Positions 15,589 to 25,046 of a DNA stretch of 64,000 bases are shown one piece after another. The first letter of the stretch is position 1, and the number at the start of each line of letters is the position of its first letter. Made by a program: the position numbers and the translations under genes. The DNA comes from Paenibacillus sp. JJ-100 (GTDB lineage: Bacteria > Bacillota > Bacilli > Paenibacillales > Paenibacillaceae), in NCBI RefSeq assembly GCF_948329825.1, contig NZ_CAOJCM010000005.1, forward strand, positions 215,014 to 279,013, read 5' to 3'. The notes under the pieces are model-generated. The model saw only the letters and a program-made list of their open reading frames with translations, searched no databases and was not told the DNA's origin.

Positions 15589-16425
15589 TTAAAATGCAGG
15601 TTCAACTGCACCTTGGTAACGTTCTTTAATGAATTTTTTCACGGTTTCCGATTGAAGAGTCTCTGCTAATTTTTTCACCGCATCAGCATCTTTATTATCC
15701 TCACGGGACACCAGAATGTTCGCATACGGGTTGCCTTGCAGTTCTTCGATCAACAACGCATCTGTGGATGGATTGAGGTTAGCTTCCAGCGCATAGTTCG
15801 CATTGATAAATACCAGATCAGCTTCATCCAACTGACGAGGCATCATCGCGGCATCCAGTTCAATAATTTCAAGATTTTTCGGATTCGCAGTAATATCCTG
15901 TTTGGTTGAAGTGATGTCTTTATCGTCTTTGAGCGTAATCAAGCCTTCCTTCGCTAGCAACAAGAGTGCACGGCCACCATTCGATGGGTCATTCGGAATA
16001 GCAACTTTAGCGCCATCTTTCAGTTCATCCAAAGATTTGATCTTTTTGGAGTAACCACCGAAAGGCTCTACATGGACAGGAGTCACAGTAACAAGGTTGA
16101 AGCCGCGCTCTTTGTTTTCTGTGTCCAGGTACGGCTGATGCTGAAAGAAGTTTGCATCCAGTTTACCGTCTGACAGTTGTTGGTTTGGCTGTACGTAGTC
16201 GTTAAAAGTCACCACTTGCAAACGAATGCCTTGAGCTTCAAGTTCAGGTTTGATACTTTCCAGAATTTCAGCATGAGGTGTAGGTGAAGCGCCGACTTTC
16301 AATTCAACGGTACGTGGAGCGCCTGCCGAGTTATCCGCACCACTGTCGGATTTCTTATTGTTACCACAAGCTGCTAGAACGGCAATCATCATCAAACTGA
16401 GTAGAATAATAGACCATTTTTTCAT
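15589..16425 (-). CDS. metQ: methionine ABC transporter substrate-binding lipoprotein
   Basis: This 278-residue protein begins with a lipoprotein signal ending in LAAC (Cys20), so it is lipid-anchored outside the membrane. The body matches the NlpA/MetQ family: LKVGASPTPHAEIL, DANFFQHQPYL, AIPNDPSNGGRALLLL and VFINANYAL. It captures methionine for the MetNI importer. It is the last gene of metN-metI-metQ on the minus strand, 37 bases after metI, and the whole operon sits behind a SAM-I riboswitch. Confidence 0.95.
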   Translation of the reverse strand: MKKWSIILLSLMMIAVLAACGNNKKSDSGADNSAGAPRTVELKVGASPTPHAEILESIKPELEAQGIRLQVVTFNDYVQPNQQLSDGKLDANFFQHQPYLDTENKERGFNLVTVTPVHVEPFGGYSKKIKSLDELKDGAKVAIPNDPSNGGRALLLLAKEGLITLKDDKDITSTKQDITANPKNLEIIELDAAMMPRQLDEADLVFINANYALEANLNPSTDALLIEELQGNPYANILVSREDNKDADAVKKLAETLQSETVKKFIKERYQGAVEPAF

Positions 16426-16462
16426 CTGTAAAACCCCTTCGCATTATATTTTTTATCTATCT

Positions 16463-17122
16463 TTACTTCCGGGTGAAATAAATTACTAAGCGATCTCCAA
16501 TCATTTGTAGAACCTGAACGAGAATAATCATCGATACGACCGAAATAATCATAATCTCATTCTGATATCTAAAGTAACCATAGTTAATCGCTAGCGTTCC
16601 CAAACCTCCACCACCAACCATACCCGCCATAGCCGTATAAGACACCAGCGTCACAATGGTGATTGTAATTCCAGCAAGCAAGCCTGGTAACGCCTCGGGC
16701 AACAACACACGTCTGACAATCTGCCCTGTGGATGCCCCCATCGCCTGTGCCGCTTCAATGACACCGCGATCTACTTCACGCAATGTATTTTCCACCAAGC
16801 GAGCAAAATACGGAGCAGCTGAGATCACTAGCGGCGGGATGACACCAAGTACGCCTGTAGCTGTACCCACTAATGTACGTGTAAACGGGATAAGAGCAAC
16901 AATTAATATGATAAAAGGTACAGAGCGCAAAATATTAACAATGACGGATAATATAGTGTAGATTACCTGTGATTGCACGGATACGGAGCGGCCTGTCATA
17001 AACAGGATCACGCCTAGCGGCAATCCTAGGATCACAGTAAACAAGCCAGCTGCACCCAAAATCTGCAATGTCTCAATCGAGGCCGTGCCGATCTCTTCCC
17101 AGCGCACTTCAGAAAAATCCAT
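16463..17122 (-). CDS. metI: methionine ABC transporter permease
   Basis: This 219-residue protein has about five membrane segments and the EAA-type loop EAAQAMGASTGQIVRRVLLPEALPG (cytoplasmic coupling helix, about residues 125-150). It forms the channel of the methionine importer with MetN. It is often called MetP in Bacillus. Its ATG overlaps the metN stop by one base, so translation is probably coupled. The high identity of this loop to known MetI proteins makes the assignment firm even without its neighbours. Confidence 0.95.
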   Translation of the reverse strand: MDFSEVRWEEIGTASIETLQILGAAGLFTVILGLPLGVILFMTGRSVSVQSQVIYTILSVIVNILRSVPFIILIVALIPFTRTLVGTATGVLGVIPPLVISAAPYFARLVENTLREVDRGVIEAAQAMGASTGQIVRRVLLPEALPGLLAGITITIVTLVSYTAMAGMVGGGGLGTLAINYGYFRYQNEIMIISVVSMIILVQVLQMIGDRLVIYFTRK

Positions 17123-18156
17123 TATCGCAGCACCTCCACATCAAGTCCTTCTGCCGTTAGTTCAGATAAGGTCTGCTCAATCGCACCAGAGTCACCCTCG
17201 AAACGCACCGTCAGTTGACCGTATGGCACCTGCTTAATTGTTGAGATTGTACCTTGCAAAATGGCGAAATCCACACCTGTTTTGCGTACCGTTCTAGACA
17301 ATATCGCTTCGTACGTTTTATTACCGAGAAATGAAACTCTCACCAATTTGGAAGATACACCTGCTGGCAATTCCGTTCCTGCATTCGCCAAAGCAGTTTC
17401 TTCGAGTGCCAATCCACCCTCACTCTCACGCGAGACGAAGTCCCGGGTGATGGCATGCTGAGGTTTCAGGAACACTTCGGTGACTGGCCCTTGCTCCACA
17501 ATTCCACCCTGATGAATAACAGCCACCCGATCACAGATGTTCTGGATCACATGCATCTCATGGGTGATAAGTACAATCGTCAGATTATACTTTTCATTGA
17601 TATCCAGCAGCAGCTTCAGAATCGAGTTGGTCGTCTGTGGATCAAGTGCTGAGGTCGCCTCATCACAGAGCAGTACACTCGGATCACTTGCAAGCGCCCG
17701 CGCTATGCCCACCCGCTGCTTCTGCCCGCCAGACAGTTGAGCCGGATATTTATTGCTATGCTGCTCTAGACCAACCAGCGCTAGCATTTCCTTTACCTTG
17801 CGGTCAATCGCTTCTTTGGGTGTGTTGACCAGTTTTAACGGAAACGCAACATTATCGTACACTGTCGCAGAAGATAGCAGATTGAAGTGCTGAAAGATCA
17901 TACCGATCTTTCGTCTTTGCTGCTGCAACTCGCTTTTGTTAAGCTGGGTTAGGTTAATTCCATCCACCCACACCTCGCCCTGCGTCGGGCGTTCAAGCAA
18001 ATTAATACATCGAATCAAGGTACTCTTTCCCGCGCCCGAGTGACCAATGACGCCGAAGATTTCCCCCTTCTGAATGCTCAGATCCAGGTTTGACAAGGCC
18101 GTTGTTGTTTTGGCACGTTTGCCATATGTCTTGGTTAATCCAACCAGTTCTATCAA
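17122..18156 (-). CDS. metN: methionine ABC transporter ATP-binding protein
   Basis: This 344-residue ATPase has Walker A GHSGAGKST, the signature LSGGQKQR and Walker B VLLCDEATSAL in its first 230 residues. The last 80 residues form a C-terminal NIL-type domain that binds methionine and slows transport when the cell is replete. It energises import with MetI and MetQ. It is the first gene of the operon. The leader upstream carries a SAM-I riboswitch, so transcription should continue only when S-adenosylmethionine is scarce. Confidence 0.95.
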   Translation of the reverse strand: MIELVGLTKTYGKRAKTTTALSNLDLSIQKGEIFGVIGHSGAGKSTLIRCINLLERPTQGEVWVDGINLTQLNKSELQQQRRKIGMIFQHFNLLSSATVYDNVAFPLKLVNTPKEAIDRKVKEMLALVGLEQHSNKYPAQLSGGQKQRVGIARALASDPSVLLCDEATSALDPQTTNSILKLLLDINEKYNLTIVLITHEMHVIQNICDRVAVIHQGGIVEQGPVTEVFLKPQHAITRDFVSRESEGGLALEETALANAGTELPAGVSSKLVRVSFLGNKTYEAILSRTVRKTGVDFAILQGTISTIKQVPYGQLTVRFEGDSGAIEQTLSELTAEGLDVEVLR

Positions 18157-18224
18157 TAGTACTGCTCCTTCCCATCACCTACATATATCTTTACCCGAAG
18201 GAAGGGAAAACTCCCCGTTTTACA

Positions 18225-18416
18225 CAAAAAAGAGCCCTTTGCAGATACAAAGATGGCTCTTCACGTGAAATGACCTTCTCATCTGCCAAAATCATGATCA
18301 ACATGATTCTGTAGGAATTAGCACCTAACATCAACAATGAAAGACATTCATGCCATCATTGCAGATCGGTTGCCGGGCTTCATCGGGCCTGTCCCTCCGC
18401 CACTCTCGATAAGAGA
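18225..18416 (-). promoter_or_regulatory. SAM-I riboswitch (S-box) with terminator
   Basis: Read on the minus strand from 18416, the leader shows CTTATCGAGAGTGG, GGAGGGA, GATGAAGCCCGGCAACC, AAGGTGCTAATTCC and finally CAGATGAGAAGG near 18274, the conserved blocks of the S-box aptamer. It is followed by an AGAGCC/GGCTCT terminator hairpin with six T at 18225-18261. With SAM bound the terminator forms and metNIQ is switched off. About 170 bases separate the aptamer from the next upstream gene and should contain the promoter. Confidence 0.95.
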
Positions 18417-18589
18417 AATATAAAGTTGTAGAATTATATAGGTTCATGTAGTTCATCATATATGATAAACGAACTGCATCAAATGCTGTATTGTAGATAC
18501 GATCCCTATTCAATAATTTGATCTGGAACTCAGTATAAGCAAAGTATTCCTATTTGTCAAATGGTATTATTTCGTCGTTCTAGATACCG

Positions 18590-19309
18590 TTAATGTTTCA
18601 CACCTTGTTTACGCCAGATTCGATTGATGTATCGATATGCGGTGTACAACGTTTCACACACCATATCGACACCCTGCCCCATTTCCAATAGATGTTTATC
18701 TAGATCTTCCAGCTTCACTTTGCCTCGTAAGGTCTGGTGTAGCTGCCAGAGATCATCCTGCATTTCCGAGTTCATATAGTGAATTTCCATATTACGCCGT
18801 TTGCGCAATCTGCTCATAGGTTCCCTGTACGTTTCCTTGATTTTGTTTAATTTCTGCGCCAGCACGTGGTGTTCTCGGTAATAATCAAATTGCCTTAGAA
18901 CGGTATAATAGGAAAAGTGCACTTTCGATTTGGACGTATTCATTTGGAAAATCTCATTTAATACAGTCCCTAATTTATCAAGTATAGCGAAGCATCGAAT
19001 AAAAGCATCTTTGTAAAAGTAAACGTACCGGGCATACTCGGCTTTCTCAGCAAAGTTCATATCTTCCGTTGAACCCGCGACGATTTTTTTGCGAAAATGA
19101 GCGGCAGCGAAATAGCTCTGTTCCAGTTCATCTAACGAGGAGATCAACCCCTGCGTCCATATATACAATTTCCGGTAATCATGGTTCGGATCGTGATCGA
19201 CATACATCTGCTTCTCAAAAGACTCTAGGGTGAACGCCATGGTATCCATGGCTTCCTTCAATGTTCCCTGATTCACTCGTGGTTTTTCCCCTAGTAAAGT
19301 TCGCAGCAT
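18590..19309 (-). CDS. HEPN-domain protein (Cthe_2314-like)
   Basis: This 239-residue, helix-rich protein has no signal or membrane segment. It resembles the Cthe_2314-type HEPN family. Near residue 200 it has RNMEIHYMN, an R-x4-H arrangement as in the RNase motif of HEPN domains. The longer frame reaches 19387, but GAGGAGG sits six bases before the ATG at 19309. HEPN proteins are often toxins or RNA-processing nucleases, paired with a nucleotidyltransferase or antitoxin. No such partner is visible on either side, so a housekeeping role is as likely. Function is unknown. Confidence 0.7.
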   Translation of the reverse strand: MLRTLLGEKPRVNQGTLKEAMDTMAFTLESFEKQMYVDHDPNHDYRKLYIWTQGLISSLDELEQSYFAAAHFRKKIVAGSTEDMNFAEKAEYARYVYFYKDAFIRCFAILDKLGTVLNEIFQMNTSKSKVHFSYYTVLRQFDYYREHHVLAQKLNKIKETYREPMSRLRKRRNMEIHYMNSEMQDDLWQLHQTLRGKVKLEDLDKHLLEMGQGVDMVCETLYTAYRYINRIWRKQGVKH

Positions 19310-19450
19310 AGAAGGCCTCCTCTTTCCACTAATGATGCAATATACATATATGTGTTCACAGCCTTTGTACAGCCGAAGATGAACCAAAGGGTTGCTTATT
19401 GCTTCTCTTATGACAACTTGATTTAGGTTACCCTGTTCCCCTCCACATCA

Positions 19451-19500
19451 AACAAAAGTCCACCTCTCCAATGATCGACATCACCGGATGGTGGACTTTC
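19451..19500 (-). terminator. intrinsic terminator of ctaA
   Basis: AAAGTCCACC pairs perfectly with GGTGGACTTT around a loop of about 25 bases, with four T following on the minus strand. It lies 45 bases after the ctaA stop. Confidence 0.7.
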
Positions 19501-19544
19501 CAACATGGCCCAGCACAGATGCTAATGCATTGTTTTCCTTCCGT

Positions 19545-20483
19545 TTAGAACCGGTTCACTGGACGATATAGCTTGTATACAAGGAAGCTCATATAGGTCA
19601 AAATTCCGAATAGTATTGCAATGTCCAACATATGTGCCAGCGCCACAAACATGTAAACCTCTGGGCGACTGATGGTCCACATCATGAACATACCAATAAC
19701 TACTTGTAACAAAATCAATACTACAGATACTACACCAAGCGCTCGCAATTCCCGGTTATCAGGATGTTTGCGATAAGCATAGTGTCCCAAAATTGCAATT
19801 ACAATTACGAGTGACGCCGCTGCTACACGATGGGCAAAAGCAACACCTACTCCGCCAGAAAGTTCAGGAATAATCTGTCCGTTACAGAGCGGGAATCCGG
19901 AACAGCCTCCAGCTGAGTCCGTATGGCTTACAAATGCGCCTGTATATACCACCAGATACGTATAGACTGTAGAGAACCAGACCAGATTGCGGAACCCTTT
20001 GCTAACACGAGGATATTGGTTCAGACGGGCAAGGCCGCCATATCTCGCCTCCTGTCGAATGCCTAGTGCCATCATTAAGGAACTCGCGAAGGCAATAAGA
20101 GCAAATCCAAAGTGAAGCGCCATGACCGCTGACGATTGAGAGAATACAACGGCAAAAGCACCCATAATCCCCTGAATGATAACAAATAAAAGGGTTAGGA
20201 ACGAGAACAATTGCAGATCACGACGTTGCTTGCCAAATCGCAAGAAAGCGACAAATGAGGCGATGGACAAGAGTCCTGCCAGTGCACTGACAGCCCGGTG
20301 GGAATATTCAATCATAGAGGCAACAGTATGCGCTGGTACAAGTTTTCCGTTACATAAAGGCCATTCTGTTCCACAGCCAAGGCCTGATTCGGTTTTGGTC
20401 ACAATCCCGCCACCAAAGGTAGCCAGAAACATGACGAGACAGGTTAATACAGTTAACCATTTAAACAATGTTAAGTGCTTCAA
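19545..20483 (-). CDS. ctaA: heme A synthase (COX15/CtaA family)
   Basis: This eight-helix membrane protein of about 312 residues has the two cysteine pairs of Gram-positive CtaA, in GCGTEWPLC and GGCSGFPLC. Its heme-ligand histidines lie in IEYSHR, ALHFG, FAHR and ALAHM. It oxidises heme O to heme A for cytochrome oxidase. The frame extends to an ATG at 20648, adding 55 polar residues with no counterpart. A TTG at 20483, preceded by GCGGGTGAG with six-base spacing, gives the normal family length and is preferred. No ctaB is adjacent. Confidence 0.88.
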   Translation of the reverse strand: MKHLTLFKWLTVLTCLVMFLATFGGGIVTKTESGLGCGTEWPLCNGKLVPAHTVASMIEYSHRAVSALAGLLSIASFVAFLRFGKQRRDLQLFSFLTLLFVIIQGIMGAFAVVFSQSSAVMALHFGFALIAFASSLMMALGIRQEARYGGLARLNQYPRVSKGFRNLVWFSTVYTYLVVYTGAFVSHTDSAGGCSGFPLCNGQIIPELSGGVGVAFAHRVAAASLVIVIAILGHYAYRKHPDNRELRALGVVSVVLILLQVVIGMFMMWTISRPEVYMFVALAHMLDIAILFGILTYMSFLVYKLYRPVNRF

Positions 20484-20912
20484 TTTTTTCTCACCCGCTG
20501 TTGGTTTAAGATGGCGAAGAAAATCTTCGCTTGATAATCTTGTTTTTTTGATCCTGATTGAGTCATATTTATTGTACTTTGACACTAATTTCACAACTAA
20601 ATCCATTATACCGGATAAAATGTTCATTGACGCCGTGCTTTGTGACAAAATGTTAACGTCTGTTCAATTTTTGACCCGCAGGTCATTTTATTTTTCTTAA
20701 GGTATGTAATCAGATCGGAACGGCTCTATATCCATAGAGAAAAGGCTGTCCTAAGCCAGATTACGACTTAAGCGACAGCCTTATATACGTAAATCATGTG
20801 TAAGAGTATGTCCTGCATCAGGTTCTTTTATCCCCTGTGGCATATTCTCTCTTTTCATCAATAGAACATGCTACTTTTATGCAGAGATGTTTCTTCAGTT
20901 TCTCCAATCGCC
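20484..20912. other. ctaA upstream region with hairpin and terminator
   Basis: This 429-bp gap contains a perfect inverted repeat, GCGAAGA-AAA-TCTTCGC, at 20515-20531, just upstream of the chosen ctaA start. It also has a terminator hairpin at 20741-20782 (AAGGCTGTC with GACAGCCTT) that probably ends the thioredoxin gene. The ctaA promoter should lie between them. Confidence 0.6.
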
Positions 20913-21257
20913 TTACTTGTGGATGGTGTTGTATACTTCAACGGCGCGGTCCAGGAATTGTTCAATCTCTTCTCTTGACTTGCGCAGCTTGTTCACATAA
21001 CGAACCAGTTCACGTCCGTCTGTATAAGCCACAAAACTTGGAATGCCCAAAATATTCTGTTCCTGGCTTACTGTACCCACCTGATCAACGTCCACTTCAA
21101 TCAGAGTCAGATCACGAGAATACTTCGTTTCCACCTCAGGCATAAACGGATCGATGTATTTGCAATCCACACACCAGTCCGCCTTAAATACCGCTACTGT
21201 CAAACGTGGAGATTGAATTGCCACATCGAATTCCGGTTTGGATGTAATCTGTTCCAT
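20913..21257 (-). CDS. thioredoxin family protein
   Basis: This 114-residue thioredoxin-fold protein has the active-site pair WCVDC near residue 28, the following DPFMPEV helix and the cis-proline region GIPSFVAY. The CVDC motif differs from the classical CGPC, so its redox potential and partner are probably different, closer to thioredoxin-like YtpP-type proteins. The frame opens at 21290, but AAAGGGAG lies eight bases before the ATG at 21257. No signal peptide is seen, so it is cytoplasmic. It is monocistronic. Confidence 0.85.
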   Translation of the reverse strand: MEQITSKPEFDVAIQSPRLTVAVFKADWCVDCKYIDPFMPEVETKYSRDLTLIEVDVDQVGTVSQEQNILGIPSFVAYTDGRELVRYVNKLRKSREEIEQFLDRAVEVYNTIHK

Positions 21258-21398
21258 TGTCACATCTCCCTTTCTGTACCTTGTCTCCATCTAAGTGAAG
21301 CAAATTGGTGATTGGAAGTCAAATGTTCAGCGCATACTTAGAATAACCACAAGTCCCGACATATCAAACACAGTTTTTCATGAAAGGATGTTCCATTC

Positions 21399-22688
21399 AT
21401 GACTTCCACCAGAAGTGACTCTTCGGAAACCAATCATTCAGGTTCTTTCTTGCAGTTTGTTCGTTCGATTCACGGAGCGGCCTTGGAAGTGTGGCGCGGT
21501 AAACAGGCTGCATGGCATGCTTCCTCCCAGCTTAGACATCCAATACTTGACCTGAACTGGAACGCAGATACAGCTGCTGTGCTTCAGGCGGAGGTGGAGC
21601 AGTTGTTACCAACAACGGGCAGGCCATCACCGACTCGAAACCTTCAGGCACAAAGTGCTCTGGTATGTGAAGAAGACTGTATCGTTTTAGAAGAGATCAA
21701 AGCGTTAACCCTGGAACAAAATCGCAGTAATGTGACACGTACGGCTGCTTATTTGGATTGTTATGAGCAGTGCCCCGAACTGCACTGGGCTCTACTGGCT
21801 CATATGGTATCCCGCAACGGCGGATATCATATGACCGACCTGCAGAGCGATCTCATGCATAATCTACAAAATCAGAAGGATCGTGAACATATGTATCGCT
21901 TACTGGAGCGGTGCAACGCCCTTATTTTCCAGGATGCATATCCTCAATTACAGCTATACCTATATAGCCGGCGGCTTGGACGAAGCTGCTTCCATCTGTT
22001 GTCCCATTTTCACGTGTCTGCATTTATGACCCCATTCTGGGAGCGTTTCTGGCTGGAACGGTGCAGTTCCATCCTCAGTGTGGCGTTAATTATTAATGAG
22101 CAGAACTATATTGAGAGCCGTGTGGTGCAACATCCGTATTTTCAAAAAGAAGTGCTTACCAAACCTGCTTTTCATCTGCATAATCTGGCTGGTTTGAATC
22201 ACATCGTTTTCCCCCTCGGACAAGGTGATGGACTCGCAGGACGAGTGATTGAGCATTTTGGCAAATTAAATGAACGGATCCAGTTCGGCAAAGGACTCTA
22301 TGCACTGTTATTCGGCGTGGAACAAGTACTCCAGCAGGTGTTAGCTTTCGCACGCACCGTACCGCACAGTGGCTCACGGGCCGATTATTGGCCAGGACTA
22401 TTCACCACACATCAATCCGGTCCCCGCGACCATAACCTATATGCAGAAGCGCTGTTGAACGAGGAATGGCTACCGAAAGATCAGCGTCTGTATTCCCCCG
22501 AGCTGCTCGCGGCATGGGGCGATACCCCCTATGAACCGATCACGAGACACGACTGGCTCCAGACAAGAGATTGCCTCGGATACCTGACTTCGCCGCGCAG
22601 ACCATGGCTATTCGAGATGAGTCATGAACATCGGTACGGCATGTTGAAAACAGCGATCGCCCATGATGTCCAAGCTATCATTCATTAG
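21399..22688 (+). CDS. DUF2515 family protein (YppC-like)
   Basis: This 429-residue soluble protein matches the DUF2515 family through NVTRTAAYLDCYEQCPE and WALLAHMVSRNGGYHMTDL in its first third. I recall the family from Bacillus as YppC, of unknown function. No signal peptide or membrane helix is apparent. The ATG follows AAAGGATG. It stands alone, divergent from the thioredoxin-like gene and convergent with the flippase operon, separated from it by a good terminator. The sequence does not reveal an activity. Confidence 0.8.
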   Translation: MTSTRSDSSETNHSGSFLQFVRSIHGAALEVWRGKQAAWHASSQLRHPILDLNWNADTAAVLQAEVEQLLPTTGRPSPTRNLQAQSALVCEEDCIVLEEIKALTLEQNRSNVTRTAAYLDCYEQCPELHWALLAHMVSRNGGYHMTDLQSDLMHNLQNQKDREHMYRLLERCNALIFQDAYPQLQLYLYSRRLGRSCFHLLSHFHVSAFMTPFWERFWLERCSSILSVALIINEQNYIESRVVQHPYFQKEVLTKPAFHLHNLAGLNHIVFPLGQGDGLAGRVIEHFGKLNERIQFGKGLYALLFGVEQVLQQVLAFARTVPHSGSRADYWPGLFTTHQSGPRDHNLYAEALLNEEWLPKDQRLYSPELLAAWGDTPYEPITRHDWLQTRDCLGYLTSPRRPWLFEMSHEHRYGMLKTAIAHDVQAIIH

Positions 22689-22720
22689 CTCAGCTCTAAA
22701 CAACAAACAGAAACGAACAT

Positions 22721-22762
22721 AAATAAAGCGCATCCGCTACAAGAGCGAACAGCGCTTTATTT
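22721..22762. terminator. bidirectional terminator
   Basis: AAATAAAGCGC pairs with GCGCTTTATTT between convergent transcription units. Confidence 0.85.
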
Positions 22763-22857
22763 GAATATATTTAGGAAAGACTGCGTATTGGATTATATCC
22801 ACGTTTGATTAACGTTCGATTAAGATACATCGACTGCTCATTCTTCAATTAGATGAA

Positions 22858-24531
22858 TTAAGCCCGTTGCCCTTCGCCACGTTGCAGACGCATCAGTGGA
22901 CGGAGAATTTTTTGCAAAATCCGTGGATAACTAGCCAGCTCGTCCTTACGCAGGACACGAAGAACAATCATCAGTACCAGATATACTGCAACAACCAGCA
23001 CACCAACAACCATACAGGTTAACAGGAAGGATACCCGCGCAGGCAGGAATGCACCGAACACCTGGTTACCGGTCCAATTGGCTGCGAAACCAACTGCTGC
23101 CGCGAGCAACACCGTAATGATGAATCCCAGCCAGCGGTCTCCCATAATGGAGAAATCCACGATCTTACGCAGCACACGCAAGTTCAGATAGGTAATCACC
23201 AAGAAACATAGAGCAGTGGCGATAATGATCCCATATATGCCAAAGATCGGAGCCAGTATGAGGCTTGCAATCAGCTTGATGATAATTCCTGCCGCCACGC
23301 TGATCATTGTGATCCGTGGTTTACCCACACCAAGCAAAATCGAGTTGGTCGTCATCATCGTGACTTGGAAAATCGTACCGAATGTCAGCAATGTAATAAT
23401 TGGTGTCCCGTCCAAGGTGCTAAATAACAGTCCATTGACCGAATACGCCGCTGCACATAATGCAATGACAATTGGCATACCTGTCAGGATGGAAACACGC
23501 ATCGCAAGAGTGATCTGATTTTTCAGATGCAACTCATCTTTTCGGGCAAAAGCCGCCGAGATGACCGGCACAAGTGATTGACTTAGGGCAATTGCCAGAA
23601 TGGGGGGAATCCCTGCAATACTTTGAGCTTTGGCACCAAGAATGGCAAGCACACCTGTTGCTTCTTCCAAACCAATGCGTCCACTTAACAGTGGAACAAC
23701 GAGAGACGAGTCAATGAAATTGATGGCCGGAACAGCGAGTGAAGACAATACGATCGGAATAGACAATTTGAAAATATCCGTGTAGATGCCACGCATTGGC
23801 AGCTGTTCCGCACGCTCGTAATGAAGCTGTGCCGCACGATCTTTCTTGCGCAGCTTCAATGTGAAATACAGCATTACGGCGAAGGCACCGATACTTCCGA
23901 ACACCCCGCCGAAGGATGCCCCCGCTGCAATCGTTTGATCGTCATAATTCCATTGCAGCATAATATAAGCCACAATAATTGCCGTACCGACACGCGCGAA
24001 TTGCTCTACAATCTGCGAGATGCCACCTGCTGTCATATTGCCGCGTCCCTGGAAATAGCCACGCATCATCGCGATCGCTGGGAAGAGCAGCAAGGCAGGA
24101 GCCAATGCCCGAATGGCACCGACAGATTCCGGCACTTTGGAAATATGGGTAGCATAGAACGGTGCCGCAAACCATAACAGTGCAGACATCACCACACCGG
24201 CTACTGCTGCGAAGATGAGGGCTGCACGGTAAATCTGCTGTGCTTCCCCCGCACGTCCGAGTGCATAGCGTTCGGATACCATTTTACTCAACGTACTGGG
24301 TATTCCCGCCGTTGCCACAGTTAACAGCATTAAATACACCGTGTTGGAGATCGTAAAGGATGCGTTACCGATATCTCCCAGGATATGCTCCAGTGGCACA
24401 CGCTGCACCAGACCAAGTACTCTTGCAATCAGTGCAGCTGCCGCCAGTATAAGCGTCCCCTTAATGAATGTTTCTTTCTTAGACAAACGAATTCCCCTTC
24501 TTTCCCCCATACCGGACCTTTTTCCGGCCAT
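22858..24531 (-). CDS. MurJ-type lipid II flippase / polysaccharide export protein (YtgP/SpoVB family)
   Basis: This protein of about 550 residues has roughly fourteen membrane segments of the MOP flippase type. The N-terminal GTLILAAAALIARVLG and ATAGIPSTLSKMVSERYA blocks are typical of the YtgP/SpoVB group, which moves lipid-linked precursors across the membrane. YtgP is a MurJ-like flippase in Bacillus; SpoVB is its sporulation paralogue. I cannot decide between them. The start is uncertain: ATG at 24531 has no clear site, while a TTG at 24486 follows GAAAGAAGGGG and would begin at LSKKETFIKG. It is the last gene of a three-gene minus-strand operon. Confidence 0.85.
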   Translation of the reverse strand: MAGKRSGMGERRGIRLSKKETFIKGTLILAAAALIARVLGLVQRVPLEHILGDIGNASFTISNTVYLMLLTVATAGIPSTLSKMVSERYALGRAGEAQQIYRAALIFAAVAGVVMSALLWFAAPFYATHISKVPESVGAIRALAPALLLFPAIAMMRGYFQGRGNMTAGGISQIVEQFARVGTAIIVAYIMLQWNYDDQTIAAGASFGGVFGSIGAFAVMLYFTLKLRKKDRAAQLHYERAEQLPMRGIYTDIFKLSIPIVLSSLAVPAINFIDSSLVVPLLSGRIGLEEATGVLAILGAKAQSIAGIPPILAIALSQSLVPVISAAFARKDELHLKNQITLAMRVSILTGMPIVIALCAAAYSVNGLLFSTLDGTPIITLLTFGTIFQVTMMTTNSILLGVGKPRITMISVAAGIIIKLIASLILAPIFGIYGIIIATALCFLVITYLNLRVLRKIVDFSIMGDRWLGFIITVLLAAAVGFAANWTGNQVFGAFLPARVSFLLTCMVVGVLVVAVYLVLMIVLRVLRKDELASYPRILQKILRPLMRLQRGEGQRA

Positions 24532-24551
24532 AAGCTAAGCTATTGCGCTGT

Positions 24552-25043
24552 CTAGGCGAATCGGACCACCCAAATAATAAATAGCACAATCATCACGATT
24601 TGCAGAATAATTTTCATCACTGTACTGGTAAATAAACCAACAACTGAACCGAATCCAACTTTGGACGCTTTGGACGGAGAAGAACCACCAATTAACTCTC
24701 CGATAAATGCCCCCAGAAACGGTCCCAGAATAAGACCAAACGCCGGAATTACAAATGGACCAATGATCACACCAACGGTACTCAGCGTTGTGGATAGCTT
24801 GGAGCCACCGAACTTTTTGACTCCCCATGCACTCACTACGTAATCCGCCACAAATAGCACAACCACAATCAGAATCTGAATAATCCAGAACCAGACACCG
24901 AATGGATCAAAGCTGAAGAACCAGCCGTAGACCAGAAACGCGAAGAAAATCGCAATGGCTCCCGGGAGAATCGGGTAGACCGTGCCTGCCATACCTACTG
25001 CAAACAGCAGCACAATTAAAATCCAGCCAACGGTTGCGAGCAA
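24552..25043 (-). CDS. DUF456 family membrane protein
   Basis: This 163-residue protein is almost entirely hydrophobic, with four to five membrane helices. Its glycine-rich GLILGPFLGAFIGELIGG is typical of DUF456 (YqgC-like) proteins. The family has no known function. It starts three bases after the HAD hydrolase stop and is followed by the flippase, so the three are one operon. Its high glycine and small-residue content suggests tightly packed helices. Confidence 0.85.
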   Translation of the reverse strand: MLATVGWILIVLLFAVGMAGTVYPILPGAIAIFFAFLVYGWFFSFDPFGVWFWIIQILIVVVLFVADYVVSAWGVKKFGGSKLSTTLSTVGVIIGPFVIPAFGLILGPFLGAFIGELIGGSSPSKASKVGFGSVVGLFTSTVMKIILQIVMIVLFIIWVVRFA

Positions 25044-25046
25044 AGG

